From Streptomyces sp. NBC_01591 (GTDB lineage Bacteria > Actinomycetota > Actinomycetes > Streptomycetales > Streptomycetaceae): 64,000 nt of DNA. The stretch covers positions 620,001 to 684,000 of the forward strand of contig NZ_CP109327.1 in NCBI RefSeq assembly GCF_035918155.1, given 5' to 3'. How positions within the stretch are numbered: position 1 is the first letter of the stretch; each line of letters opens with the position of its first letter. Shown here in pieces: positions 55,234 to 63,724 of the stretch. Under the pieces are notes generated by a model. It did no database searches. It was not told where the DNA came from and saw only the letters and a list, made by a program, of their open reading frames with translations. The position numbers and the translations under genes were made by a program.

Positions 55234-55641
55234 CACTGCGTTCCTCCGGGTGGGGCATCTGTGGTCGTCGGGGCGGACGAGGAGTCGGCCCGGTACGGCA
55301 AAGGGCGGGCGCCCGAAACGGCTGTGTCGGCAGGGCGCGGCCATGGTGCGGTGCGCGTGTCGGCGCGGGCCGGCGCTGGTCACCGGCAGTCGGCGCAGGT
55401 CGAACAGGCCGGGACCGGTCGAGACTGCGACATCCGTGAGGCAGGCGTGGCAGACCGAGGCCGCCGGACTCGGCCTTCAGGGCGGGATCGCCGGATCGCC
55501 GGAATGCTGCGGTGGACAGGACACCCAGCGAGGGCCCGTCGACGGACGGGCCGTGCCGCCGAACGGGACAGGAGGCCGGGAGTGGGGGCCAGGAGGGCGC
55601 CGGCCACGCGGCCCGGCGCCCCACGGACGCTCCGCGCCGGG
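55234..55641. other. Spacer between monooxygenase and oxidoreductase genes
   Basis: About 408 bases with no supported gene. Frames are Arg/Gly-rich shadows. The length suggests the oxidoreductase has its own promoter. No CTCTTG-N9-CAAGAG site is present here. Confidence 0.5.
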
Positions 55642-57309
55642 CTAGACGGACCGCTCGGCGGTGTTGAGCAGGGCGGCGAGTGCGGAGGCAGGGGATGATC
55701 CCTCGGCACTGTGCCAAGCGATGTGACCGTCCGGTCGGACGAGAACGGCTCCGTCCTCACCGATCCTGAGCACCTTGGGGCAGTAGCCGTCCGGGCTGGT
55801 GACGTCCCGGCCGATCACGACACTCCGCTTCGCCATGCCCTCCCCAGTCTCCGCGAAGGCATCGGCCCGGTCGGCTCCCCCGGGCCCCGTGATGAGGGTG
55901 AAGCCCGGTACGAGGAGGTCGTGGGTGGACACCCGTTCCCCGTCACGTTCGATCCAGGCGTGCGGAAGTCGTGCTCCGGTGACGGCGATCGGCGCGTAGT
56001 CGGTGGCCGAGATCGGGGCGTCGTCGGAGTGCCGGGCCGCTCCGTAGATGTATCCGATCTCTTGGTTGAGCGCGTCGAAGTGCGGGCGCTGTGGAGGAAT
56101 GGCCTCCGCGATCCGTCGGCGTTCCGCCGCGGCGACTGCCGGGTCGGGGCTTTCGAGGCGGCCGGCGATCCTGGTCGTTTCGGGCCCTATCCCGACCTCG
56201 GCCATCTTGATGGCGTTGAGCATGCTGTGGCGGGCGTTGCCGACGGCGACGGGACGGCGCTCACGCTCGTAGGTGTCGAGCAGGGCGTCGGAAGCACCGT
56301 CCCTCAGCACGGCGGCGAGTTTCCAACCGAGGTTGTCCGCGTCGGCGAGGCCGCTGTTCATCCCCAGGCCGCCGGTCGGCGGGAACTGGTGCGCCGCGTC
56401 ACCCACGAGGAACACACGGCCGCTGCGGTACGTCTCGGCGGTCCGGGCCGTCATGGTCCACGGCCCCACGGAGCGGACGTCCACGTCGAGTTCGGTGGTT
56501 CCGACGGCCTCCCGGATGATCTGGGCGCACCGTTCGGGCGGGTAGTCCTGCGGTGATTCGACAGCCGGGTCGATGGTCCGCTGGAAGGTCCACCGGCGAG
56601 CACCGTCCATCCCGATGAGGAGTCCCGGGGAGGCACTGTTGATCAGCCAGACCAGCAGGGCAGGATCCTCTCTCATCCACGGGGACAGATCGGCGTGGAA
56701 GTAGATGTTCAGCTGGTGGCCGAGGACCGGGGAGCCGTCCATCGCGATGCCGAGCGTGTCGCGCAGGCCGCCGGTCGCCCCGTCCGCCGCCACGGCGTAA
56801 CAGGTGCGCAGGATCTGCCGCCCGCCCACGCCTTCCACGGTGACGTCGACACTGTCGCCGAGGTCCGTCACCTCCACGACGGTGGTGCTGTAGTGCACGG
56901 TGGCCATGCCCTGGGCGAGGACCGCGTCGAGGAGGTGTCGCTGTACGCGGTCCTGGGCGCAGGAGGTGAGCTGCTCGGCGGAGGCGTGGATCCGGCGCAG
57001 GAGCTGGTCCTCCGGGCCTTCGACGAGGTCGATCCGGCCCAGTGGTTCCCCGGCGAGGGTCTGCTTCCACAGGATGGTGCCGGCCCATGCCGGGTCGACC
57101 GCGTCCGCCCGGACGGCGTCCGCGATGCCCCAGGTTCGGAACAGCTCCATGGACCTGGTGTTGACGACGTGGGCGCGAGGGTGCGGATTGATCCCGTCGT
57201 ACTGTTCGAAGACCACACTGCGGACGCCGTACTGGCCTAGGACGAGCGCGGTGGCGAGCCCCACGGGGCCGGCTCCGATGATGACGACCGGGGCATCGAT
57301 GTCGGTCAT
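55642..57309 (-). CDS. FAD-dependent aromatic monooxygenase (MhpA/PheA-like)
   Basis: 555 residues. The FAD motif VVIIGAGPVGLATALVLGQY (GxGxxG at 12-17), the DG-type motif AADGATGGLRDTLGI, and the GD motif RVFLVGDAAHQFPPTGGLG with GMNSGLADADNLGWKLA mark a class-A flavoprotein hydroxylase. A C-terminal thioredoxin-like domain (VLVRPDGHIAWHSAE) completes the MhpA/phenol hydroxylase architecture. It hydroxylates a phenolic ring with NAD(P)H and oxygen. The start overlaps the VOC stop (ATGA), so ring hydroxylation and the VOC step are coupled. Confidence 0.92.
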   Translation of the reverse strand: MTDIDAPVVIIGAGPVGLATALVLGQYGVRSVVFEQYDGINPHPRAHVVNTRSMELFRTWGIADAVRADAVDPAWAGTILWKQTLAGEPLGRIDLVEGPEDQLLRRIHASAEQLTSCAQDRVQRHLLDAVLAQGMATVHYSTTVVEVTDLGDSVDVTVEGVGGRQILRTCYAVAADGATGGLRDTLGIAMDGSPVLGHQLNIYFHADLSPWMREDPALLVWLINSASPGLLIGMDGARRWTFQRTIDPAVESPQDYPPERCAQIIREAVGTTELDVDVRSVGPWTMTARTAETYRSGRVFLVGDAAHQFPPTGGLGMNSGLADADNLGWKLAAVLRDGASDALLDTYERERRPVAVGNARHSMLNAIKMAEVGIGPETTRIAGRLESPDPAVAAAERRRIAEAIPPQRPHFDALNQEIGYIYGAARHSDDAPISATDYAPIAVTGARLPHAWIERDGERVSTHDLLVPGFTLITGPGGADRADAFAETGEGMAKRSVVIGRDVTSPDGYCPKVLRIGEDGAVLVRPDGHIAWHSAEGSSPASALAALLNTAERSV

Positions 57310-57821
57310 GCGCGCCTGACCAGTTCGGCGAAGGACTCACCGGCGTCGAAGCGGCGCACCAGGTCGTCGGGGTCGAACTCGACCCCGATCGGATTGGCTT
57401 CGAAGGCTCCGGACCGGAACCACTCGTCGAGGGCTTCGTCGGTGGCGAAGTTGTCGATCTGGAGCTCGATGTGATTGCCGTCGGGGTCCTCGAAGTACAT
57501 CGAGGTGGTCGGGCCGTGGTTGATGCACCAGAAGGGCAGGATGCCGTCCTTCTTCAGCCGCTGGTACGTACCGAGCAGGTCTCCGAGCGTGGTGTAGGTG
57601 AATGCCGCGTGGTGCAGACCGGTGTGCGCGTCCGTCGGACGCTCGGACGCTCCGGTGGCGATAAGCGCGACACGGTGGTGCTCGTCGTCGTAGGTCAGGA
57701 AGGCGAGGGCCTCGTTGGCGAAAGTGACGCGGCCTTCGAGGACGCGTATGTACCAGTCGGTCATGGGCGACAGACGGCCGGTGCGCAGGACGATGTGGGC
57801 GAGTTTGCCTGGAGAAGCCAT
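57306..57821 (-). CDS. VOC-family extradiol dioxygenase-like protein
   Basis: 171 residues forming a two-module VOC unit. The expected metal ligands are present: His9 (LAHIVLR), His71 (TGLHHAAF) and Glu119 (PDGNHIELQ), a 2-His-1-Glu facial triad as in single-domain extradiol dioxygenases. AAGGAGGTC precedes the ATG. First gene of the operon with the flavin monooxygenase, so it probably cleaves the catechol-type product. Two CTCTTG-N9-CAAGAG sites lie 37-91 bases upstream. Confidence 0.85.
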   Translation of the reverse strand: MASPGKLAHIVLRTGRLSPMTDWYIRVLEGRVTFANEALAFLTYDDEHHRVALIATGASERPTDAHTGLHHAAFTYTTLGDLLGTYQRLKKDGILPFWCINHGPTTSMYFEDPDGNHIELQIDNFATDEALDEWFRSGAFEANPIGVEFDPDDLVRRFDAGESFAELVRRA

Positions 57822-57857
57822 GGAGCGGCGACCTCCTTATCGAGGGCACGACAGCCC

Positions 57858-57912
57858 TCTTGGCTGTCATACAAGAGAACCTTAGGCAGGCTCTTGTATG
57901 ACAGTCAAGAGA
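57858..57912. promoter_or_regulatory. Two TetR-type operators upstream of the VOC/monooxygenase operon
   Basis: Sites of the form CTCTTG-N9-CAAGAG lie at 57858-57878 and 57892-57912 and are near-inverse copies of each other. Both are perfect in the six-base arms. They fall between the TetR stop (57919) and the VOC start (57821), covering the expected promoter. The same motif recurs twice on the other side of the TetR gene. Confidence 0.8.
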
Positions 57913-57918
57913 TGGATG

Positions 57919-58485
57919 TCAGCGCGCCGCCGCGACGGCCACCAGCGCCTCCATGAGGAGGTCGATGAACTCCCCGATCGACCGGTCAAGCCCCCGGGCA
58001 CTGACCAGCAGCCCCTCGAAGAGCACATTCGCCATATCCGCCACGGGCGCGACATCGACCCCCTCGGGCAACTGGTTCGCGACGGCCGCGAGAAGGCGAT
58101 CCTCCAGCCACTCCCGCATGCGGGAGTAGACATCGGCGAGGGCGGGCGACTCGTCCATGCGGTCATACGCCTCCCGGTGCAGCCCGCGATACGCCTCCAG
58201 GTCGGCAAGGAACGTCACCAGCTGCCGCCGCGGATCCTCTCCGATCACGGGATCCGTCTCCACGCGCTCGCGCTCGCGCCGGAAGAGGCGGTCCAGCGCG
58301 GCGGCGAACAGGTCGTCCTTGGTCGGGAAGTACCAGCGCACGGCATTGGCCGCGACGCCGGCCGCCTTGCCGACCTCGGTCAGACTGGTCCCCTTGTACC
58401 CCTTGACGGCGAAGAGCTCCCAGGCGCTGTCGACCAGGACGGCCTCACGCTCGACTTTCGGGATCTGTTGACGGTTCCTTGGCAT
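57919..58485 (-). CDS. TetR family regulator of the aromatic cluster
   Basis: 188 residues from ATG 58485 (MPRNRQQIPKVEREAVLVDS). The HTH reads GTSLTEVGKAAGVAANAVRW, then YFPTKDDLFAAALDRLF. The C-terminal domain is all-helical and probably binds an aromatic substrate or ring-cleavage product. The gene sits between the VOC/monooxygenase operon (same strand) and the divergent FAA hydrolase gene, each with a pair of CTCTTG-N9-CAAGAG repeats. It is the obvious repressor for both and for itself. Confidence 0.93.
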   Translation of the reverse strand: MPRNRQQIPKVEREAVLVDSAWELFAVKGYKGTSLTEVGKAAGVAANAVRWYFPTKDDLFAAALDRLFRRERERVETDPVIGEDPRRQLVTFLADLEAYRGLHREAYDRMDESPALADVYSRMREWLEDRLLAAVANQLPEGVDVAPVADMANVLFEGLLVSARGLDRSIGEFIDLLMEALVAVAAAR

Positions 58486-58559
58486 AGCAACCCAGCCTAG
58501 GCGGCGCATCCCCGCCCCCATCCGCTGCATCCGAGAACAGCAACCCGGCAACCGATGAA

Positions 58560-58603
58560 CTCTTGACTTCGAAACAAGACCTCTCTTGACTTAGGCACAA
58601 GAG
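58560..58603. promoter_or_regulatory. Two TetR-type operators between tetR and FAA hydrolase genes
   Basis: CTCTTG-N9-CAAGAC (58560-58580) and CTCTTG-N9-CAAGAG (58583-58603) lie two bases apart in the divergent promoter region. The first has one mismatch to the consensus defined by the other three copies. Confidence 0.8.
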
Positions 58604-58632
58604 AATGTGTCCCCAACACGCGGGAGTCCGTG

Positions 58633-59502
58633 ATGCGCCTGTACAGCACAGCCCTGGGCATCGCCAGGGAGGAGAGCCCCGGCGAGCTCTCCGTACTCGA
58701 CCTCCCCTTCGCCGACCTGGGCGCCCTCCTGCACGGACCGGGTATCGACGCCGCACGCGCGGCGACGGTCGTCCGGCGGGTCGCCCTCGACGAGGTCCGG
58801 GTGCACGCCCCCGTACCCCGGCCCGGGAAGATCCTGATCGTCGGCCTCAACTACCCCAGCCACGCGGAGGAGGCCCTGGAGATGTTCGCCGCGATGGGGC
58901 GTAGGGACATCACCCTGCCCACTGAGCCGAATTTCCAGCTGGTCGCCGGATCCGCGGTCACCGCACCGGGCGACGACATCCGCCTGCCGGCCGTCGCGGC
59001 CGACCAGGTCGACTACGAGGGCGAGGTGGCTGTCGTGATCGGCCGGTCCGCGAGCGCGGTCTCCGCTGCCGAGGCCGCGAGCCACATCGCCGGTCTGACC
59101 ATCGCCAACGACGTCTCCGCGCGCGATATCCAGCACCGCGCGATGTCGGGCGATCCGACCGCGTCCATCGGCGTGGCCAAGAGCTTCGACACCTTCAAAC
59201 CGCTCGGCCCCTGCCTGGTCACCCCGGACGAGTTCACCGAGCCGCTCGATCTGCGGCTGCGCACCCTGGTCAACGGTGACGTACGCCAGGACGACCGCAC
59301 CAGCAGCTTCATCCACGGTGTGGGCGAGCTGATCTCCCACCTCTCCCGCTATCAGACCCTCGAACCCGGAGACGTGATCCTCACCGGAACACCACGCGGC
59401 GCCGGCGTATTCTCCGGTCGCCATCTGCGCCCCGGCGACATCGTCGAGGTCGAGGTCGAGCGCATCGGCACGCTCCGCAACCGCGTGCGGGCCGCCCCGT
59501 GA
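58633..59502 (+). CDS. Fumarylacetoacetate hydrolase-family enzyme
   Basis: About 289 residues from ATG 58633 (GTG 58630 also possible). The FAH core is complete: LIVGLNYPSHAEEA, the metal ligands E129 and E131 in DYEGEVAVVIGR, LTIANDVSARDIQHRAMSG with the Asp ligand, KSFDTFKPLGPCLV, and VILTGTPRGAGVF. The family includes hydrolases, decarboxylases and isomerases acting on ring-cleavage products of aromatic acids. Divergent from the TetR gene and sharing its operators, it completes a hydroxylase, ring-cleavage and hydrolase set. Confidence 0.93.
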   Translation: MRLYSTALGIAREESPGELSVLDLPFADLGALLHGPGIDAARAATVVRRVALDEVRVHAPVPRPGKILIVGLNYPSHAEEALEMFAAMGRRDITLPTEPNFQLVAGSAVTAPGDDIRLPAVAADQVDYEGEVAVVIGRSASAVSAAEAASHIAGLTIANDVSARDIQHRAMSGDPTASIGVAKSFDTFKPLGPCLVTPDEFTEPLDLRLRTLVNGDVRQDDRTSSFIHGVGELISHLSRYQTLEPGDVILTGTPRGAGVFSGRHLRPGDIVEVEVERIGTLRNRVRAAP

Positions 59503-59542
59503 TCGCCACCACCAGCGCGGACATCGCCTGATCACTGAGCCA

Positions 59543-59572
59543 TGGTGACGGTGATCATCCGAACCGTCACCA
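59543..59572 (+). terminator. Perfect 10-bp hairpin after FAA hydrolase
   Basis: TGGTGACGGT and ACCGTCACCA pair perfectly around a ten-base loop, 40 bases after the stop codon. No T-run. A transcription terminator is the likely role. Confidence 0.65.
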
Positions 59573-59798
59573 AGCTCTCGCCGCGATCGCCGGTATCCCG
59601 GCGACCGTCGCTACACCCCCATCGCTCAGCCGTCGACGGCCTGCCCCGGCCTCAACCTCACGACTGCCGACGGTTCACCGCTCGGGGTGAACTTGATCCC
59701 ACCTGCGGGGCCTGAAACCCCCGAACACCAGCCCGGGACCCCGGCCCAGTAGCAAACTGACGCTCCCAGCCCTCCTCTGGATCAAGGGAGATGTTCGA

Positions 59799-60245
59799 AT
59801 GACCGTACCGGCCTCCGCACCCGAACCGCGGACGGGACGCTGCCGGTGCGGCGACATCGTTTACGAGGTGACCGGCGCTCCGGACGACCCCCACCTGTGC
59901 TCCTGCGAGCACTGCACGCTCATCTCCGGCTCGCCGGCCATGTCGTGGGTCGGGTTCCGCAGGGAGGAGCTGACCTGGACCGGCCCCGGAGGCGAACCGG
60001 CCTGGTATGCGACCTGGCCGAGCCTGCACCGCGGCTTCTGCCCGCGCTGCGGGACCCACCTCGTCTCCGTCGCAGACGACTCGGCGATGATCATGGTGAC
60101 GACCTTCAGCCTCAACGAGCAGAGCGGCCTCGAGCCGGTCGGGCACAGCTTCTGCCAAATCGCCGTGCCGTGGATGACCATCACCCTCGCGCCCGATCCG
60201 CTTCATCAATCGGGCTGCCCGAGCCGTTCCCCGGCACGTTATTGA
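59799..60245 (+). CDS. GFA/CENP-V domain protein
   Basis: 148 residues with the zinc-ligand pattern of the glutathione-dependent formaldehyde-activating (GFA) family: GRCRCGDIVYEVTGAP, CSCEHCTLISGSPAMSW and GFCPRCGTHLVSV. Most GFA-fold proteins in bacteria have unknown substrates and are not formaldehyde enzymes. GGGAG lies upstream of the ATG. The last 20 residues look extended relative to the family. No obvious link to neighbouring genes. Confidence 0.88.
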   Translation: MTVPASAPEPRTGRCRCGDIVYEVTGAPDDPHLCSCEHCTLISGSPAMSWVGFRREELTWTGPGGEPAWYATWPSLHRGFCPRCGTHLVSVADDSAMIMVTTFSLNEQSGLEPVGHSFCQIAVPWMTITLAPDPLHQSGCPSRSPARY

Positions 60246-60327
60246 TGACCGTCTCCCGCTGGTCATCGGACAGGAGTTGGCCGCTGGTTACGTTCACGAG
60301 CCGGGCAGCGGCTACGGTGCTGTTGTG

Positions 60328-61521
60328 ATGATCAACGGGGAGGACACGACGCCCGGGACCGCGCTGTTGATCGCGGCAGCCCCGGCCGGCAAGGGCTGTC
60401 TCATCAACGCGACCGGCGCCCTGCCCACGCTCGCGGCGGTCCCGCCCGGCATCCTGACCGGCACGACGGCAGCCACCATCATCGAACTCGCCGACCCGAC
60501 CGACCCGCAGACCCTCCTCACCCGCATCCGCGCCGCAGCCGCCGCACCGGGCCCACTCACCCTCTACATAACAGGACAACTCCACCTCGACCACAAGCAG
60601 CGCCTGATCCACCTCGCACTCGCCCGGACCACGCCGACCACCCTCCGCTACACCGCATTGCCCTGGCACTGGTTGGCCGGCGAACTCAAACTGCGCCGGC
60701 CGGGTACCACCACCGTCGTCACCGACATGGTCGCCGACCCGGACGCCTGGCAGCAGCTCCGTGCCGAGGGCCTAGAACTCGGCTACGGAATCCGCGCATA
60801 CGGCCGGATCACCCCACCGCCGCCCCGCCGCCGAATCGCAGAACCGGCCTACCTGAAGGCCCTCGCGACCACCTGGCGCAACGGCATCAACCCGCCACTC
60901 GCCCAGCTCCACGAACAGGCCGCCGCCCACGTCGGCCCCGTCGACGCACTGTTCCTCGCCGTCGACATCACGACCGTCCCCGCCCCTGCGGGCTCGGCCG
61001 TCCAGGCACCGAGCCTGCCACACCAAGAGCCCTCACCCGCGCCAACAGCGCCTGCTCCGATCCCGGAGAGCGCCAGGGCGTCCGAAGAGGATCCGCTGCC
61101 CGAGATCTTTGCCGCCGCCCATGCCGGGCGGCACAGTGAGGCCGCGTCGCTCGCTTCCATGTGGGAGGGGTGGGCTCTGCGTACCCACGGTGCGGGCTCC
61201 GCGCAGACCACCCACTGGCTGGAGGTCCGGGCCGACCTCGCTCGCCTGGCCGACGATCCGGCACGCAGCTGCGAGCTGTGGATGGCTGCCGCCGACGCCC
61301 GCCTTGCCCGGCAACAACCCCCGGACGACCCTGCCGTAGAAGACGCCGTGGACCGCGCCCACCACCAGTGGCAGCAACTTCGCGACCCGCAACGGGCCCG
61401 GGAACTCGGCCCGCCCCTGGTCTCCTTGCGCCACCACGTACCTGGCCGGCGCCCCGGAGCGGTTGAAGACCTCCAGCGCCGACTGGAACTACTGCACACC
61501 ACGCCCCCGGTGGGGGCCTGA
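60328..61521 (+). CDS. Conserved Streptomyces protein of unknown function
   Basis: About 397 residues from ATG 60328 (MINGEDTTPGTALLIAAAPA; GTG 60325 and an in-frame TTG at 60277 are alternatives). The N-terminal half has alternating strands and helices (LTLYITGQLHLDHKQRLIHL, RYTALPWHWLAGELKLRRPG, TTVVTDMVADPDAWQQL), reminiscent of a caspase-like or Rossmann fold. A Pro/Ala linker leads to a helical TPR-like C-terminus (EEDPLPEIFAAAHAGRHSEA, ARLADDPARSCELWMAAADA). I recognise the family as widespread in Streptomyces but know of no assigned function. A kinase-fold gene follows on the same strand. Confidence 0.75.
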   Translation: MINGEDTTPGTALLIAAAPAGKGCLINATGALPTLAAVPPGILTGTTAATIIELADPTDPQTLLTRIRAAAAAPGPLTLYITGQLHLDHKQRLIHLALARTTPTTLRYTALPWHWLAGELKLRRPGTTTVVTDMVADPDAWQQLRAEGLELGYGIRAYGRITPPPPRRRIAEPAYLKALATTWRNGINPPLAQLHEQAAAHVGPVDALFLAVDITTVPAPAGSAVQAPSLPHQEPSPAPTAPAPIPESARASEEDPLPEIFAAAHAGRHSEAASLASMWEGWALRTHGAGSAQTTHWLEVRADLARLADDPARSCELWMAAADARLARQQPPDDPAVEDAVDRAHHQWQQLRDPQRARELGPPLVSLRHHVPGRRPGAVEDLQRRLELLHTTPPVGA

Positions 61522-61738
61522 CGTACGGCATCCTGACTGGAGACCGGGCCATCTGTCGGGCACGACCCGAGCTGCGCCACCACCAGTCGTACTTGGCGAG
61601 GTCGGCGCGCCGTGCTCACCCGCTTTGCGTTCGCTGATCCTGGCGCCGACGTTCACGTACAGTGCGGTGAAGCTCGCCCATGGACAGCGGCTGTTGCCTT
61701 CAAAACGCCTTCGGTCAGCCACGAGGAACGAGGTAGGC

Positions 61739-62824
61739 ATGCGGATCCAGGCGATGGTCGACGGCGCCGGAATGCTGTCCGGCGAGCGGTCGGCCGCGTA
61801 CAGCGCCGTTTCCACGTCCCTGGCCCGGCGCAGCGATCAAGAACTGGGCGAGCTCGTGGACGCTGCTGCACCACTCGGTTCCGGCATCGGTGGGCGGTCG
61901 GCGCTGCTGGAGGTTGCAGGTAGGTCGGTCTTCGTGAAGCGGGTCTCCCTGACTGAGTTGGAGCTTCGGCCTGACCATCTTCGGTCTACGGCGAACGTGT
62001 TCGAGCTACCCGTCTTCTGTCAGTACGGCATCGGCGGGCCGGGCTTCGGGGCGTGGCGGGAGGCTGCCGTCCACACGATGACCACCAACTGGGTGCTCTC
62101 AGGGCAATATCAGGGGTTTCCGCTGATGTACCACTGCCGTGTCCTGCCGGACACGGCACCGGCCCTTCCGGAGGAGCTTGCCGACGTGGATCGGGCCGTG
62201 TCCTATTGGGGAGGCCGGCCGGAGGTACGTCGCCGTATCGAGGCCCTCAGCAAGTCCCCGGCAAGCCTCGTACTGTTCCTGGAGTACATCCCGCAGACGC
62301 TGCACGAGTGGCTCACCGAGCAGGTACGAGTCGGTGACGAGGCAGTCGGCCGGGCCTGCACCCTGGTGGAAAAGGAACTGGAGGCCGGTACTTCCTTCAT
62401 GAACGACCACGGTCTCCTGCACTTTGACGCCCACTTCCAGAACATCCTGACTGACGGCCGGCGCCTCTATTTCGCCGACTACGGCCTGGCTCTGTCGTCC
62501 TGTTTCGACTTGGCCCCCGCCGAGGTCGACTTCTTCGAGCGGCACAGAACGTACGATCGCGCGTACACGCTCAGCTACTTGGTGAACTGGCTGATCACTG
62601 GTCTGTACGGGTACGAGCGGGCGGAACGGGAGGCGCTGATACACGCGTGTGCCGAAGGAGCCCGACCTCCCGTCGGCCCGCCGGAGGTCATGGCGACCAT
62701 CGCCCGGCATGCATCGCTTGCGGCAGTCGTGACGGACTTCTACGGGAAGCTGCAGCACGAGAGTCGCGAGACCGCGTACCCGCTGGCGGCGATCCACCAG
62801 ATCTTCGAGTCGCGCAACAGTTGA
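61739..62824 (+). CDS. Protein kinase/aminoglycoside phosphotransferase-fold protein
   Basis: 361 residues from ATG 61739 (GAGGTAGGC before it). A P-loop-like start LGSGIGGRSALLEVAGRSVF with the candidate Lys in VFVKRVSLTE, the hinge VLFLEYIPQTLHEWL, the catalytic loop LLHFDAHFQNILTDG (HxDxxxxN) and LYFADYGLALS in place of DFG form a eukaryotic-like kinase/APH core. The DYG variant and short N-lobe suggest a divergent kinase. It follows the unknown protein by about 220 bases. Confidence 0.75.
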   Translation: MRIQAMVDGAGMLSGERSAAYSAVSTSLARRSDQELGELVDAAAPLGSGIGGRSALLEVAGRSVFVKRVSLTELELRPDHLRSTANVFELPVFCQYGIGGPGFGAWREAAVHTMTTNWVLSGQYQGFPLMYHCRVLPDTAPALPEELADVDRAVSYWGGRPEVRRRIEALSKSPASLVLFLEYIPQTLHEWLTEQVRVGDEAVGRACTLVEKELEAGTSFMNDHGLLHFDAHFQNILTDGRRLYFADYGLALSSCFDLAPAEVDFFERHRTYDRAYTLSYLVNWLITGLYGYERAEREALIHACAEGARPPVGPPEVMATIARHASLAAVVTDFYGKLQHESRETAYPLAAIHQIFESRNS

Positions 62825-62851
62825 GCGTCCTCGGATGCCGCGGACGGGGAC

Positions 62852-62892
62852 GGGGTGGCGTACGCCGACGCGGTGTCGGAGTACGCCACCCC
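62852..62892. terminator. Bidirectional hairpin between convergent genes
   Basis: GGGGTGGCGTACGCCGAC pairs with GTCGGAGTACGCCACCCC with one mismatch across a short loop. It sits midway between the kinase-like gene and the convergent ABC-2 permease gene, so it can end transcription from both sides. Confidence 0.75.
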
Positions 62893-62935
62893 GGGTGGGA
62901 CAAGTTGCGGAAGGCGGCCCGCGAGGTCGTCCGGG

Positions 62936-63724
62936 CTACTTCGGATCGCGGTTGAAAACCGCCTTCGACCAGAAGTAGCCGAGCGCGGAGAGAGCCAGGC
63001 ACCAGGCGACCGCGAGCCACCCGTTGTTGCCGATCCCGCTGCCGAGCAGCAGGCCGCGCAGGGTCTCGATGGCCGGCGTGAACGGCTGGTACTCGGCGAT
63101 GGGCTGGAACCAGCCCGGCATCGCGTCGACCGGGACGAAGGCGCTGGAGATGAGCGGGAGGAAGATCAGCGGCATCGCATTGTTGCTGGCTGCTTCGGCG
63201 TTCGGGCTGACCATACCCATCCCGACCGCGATCCAGGTGAGCGCCAGGGCGAACAGCGTGAGCAGCCCGAATGCCGCGATCCACTCCAGGGCCGTGGCGT
63301 CCGTGGAGCGGAAGCCGATGGCCACGGCGACGGCACCCACGAGGACCACGCTCATGACCGACTGCAGCACGCTGCCGATGACATGCCCGGTGATCACGGA
63401 GCTGCGGTGGATCGCCATCGTGCGGAAACGGGCGATGATGCCCTCGGTCATGTCATTGGAGACGGACACCGCAGTGCCGATCGTGGTGCTGCCGACGGTC
63501 ATCAGCAGGAGGCCCGGCACGAGGTAGGCGATGTACTCGGAGCGGTCGGCGCCGCCGCCCATGCCCGCGCTCATCACATCGCCGAAGATGTAGACGAAGA
63601 GCAACAGCAGCATGATCGGCGTGAGCAGCAGGTTCAGGGTGAGGGACGGGTAGCGCCGCGCGTGCAGGAGGTTGCGGCGCAGCATCGTGGACGAGTCGCG
63701 TACGGCGAGGGCCAGGGAGCTCAT
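62936..63724 (-). CDS. ABC-2 type exporter permease (DrrB-like)
   Basis: 262 residues with six hydrophobic segments and DrrB-family landmarks: an N-terminal soluble helix (LRRNLLHARRYPSLTLNLLL), LVPGLLLMTVGSTTIGTAVS, NDMTEGIIARFRTMAIHRSS and the late PLIFLPLISSAFVPVDAMPG. The gene overlaps the upstream ATPase by four bases (ATGA). DrrAB-type exporters expel drugs or lipids; the substrate is unknown here. Confidence 0.92.
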   Translation of the reverse strand: MSSLALAVRDSSTMLRRNLLHARRYPSLTLNLLLTPIMLLLLFVYIFGDVMSAGMGGGADRSEYIAYLVPGLLLMTVGSTTIGTAVSVSNDMTEGIIARFRTMAIHRSSVITGHVIGSVLQSVMSVVLVGAVAVAIGFRSTDATALEWIAAFGLLTLFALALTWIAVGMGMVSPNAEAASNNAMPLIFLPLISSAFVPVDAMPGWFQPIAEYQPFTPAIETLRGLLLGSGIGNNGWLAVAWCLALSALGYFWSKAVFNRDPK

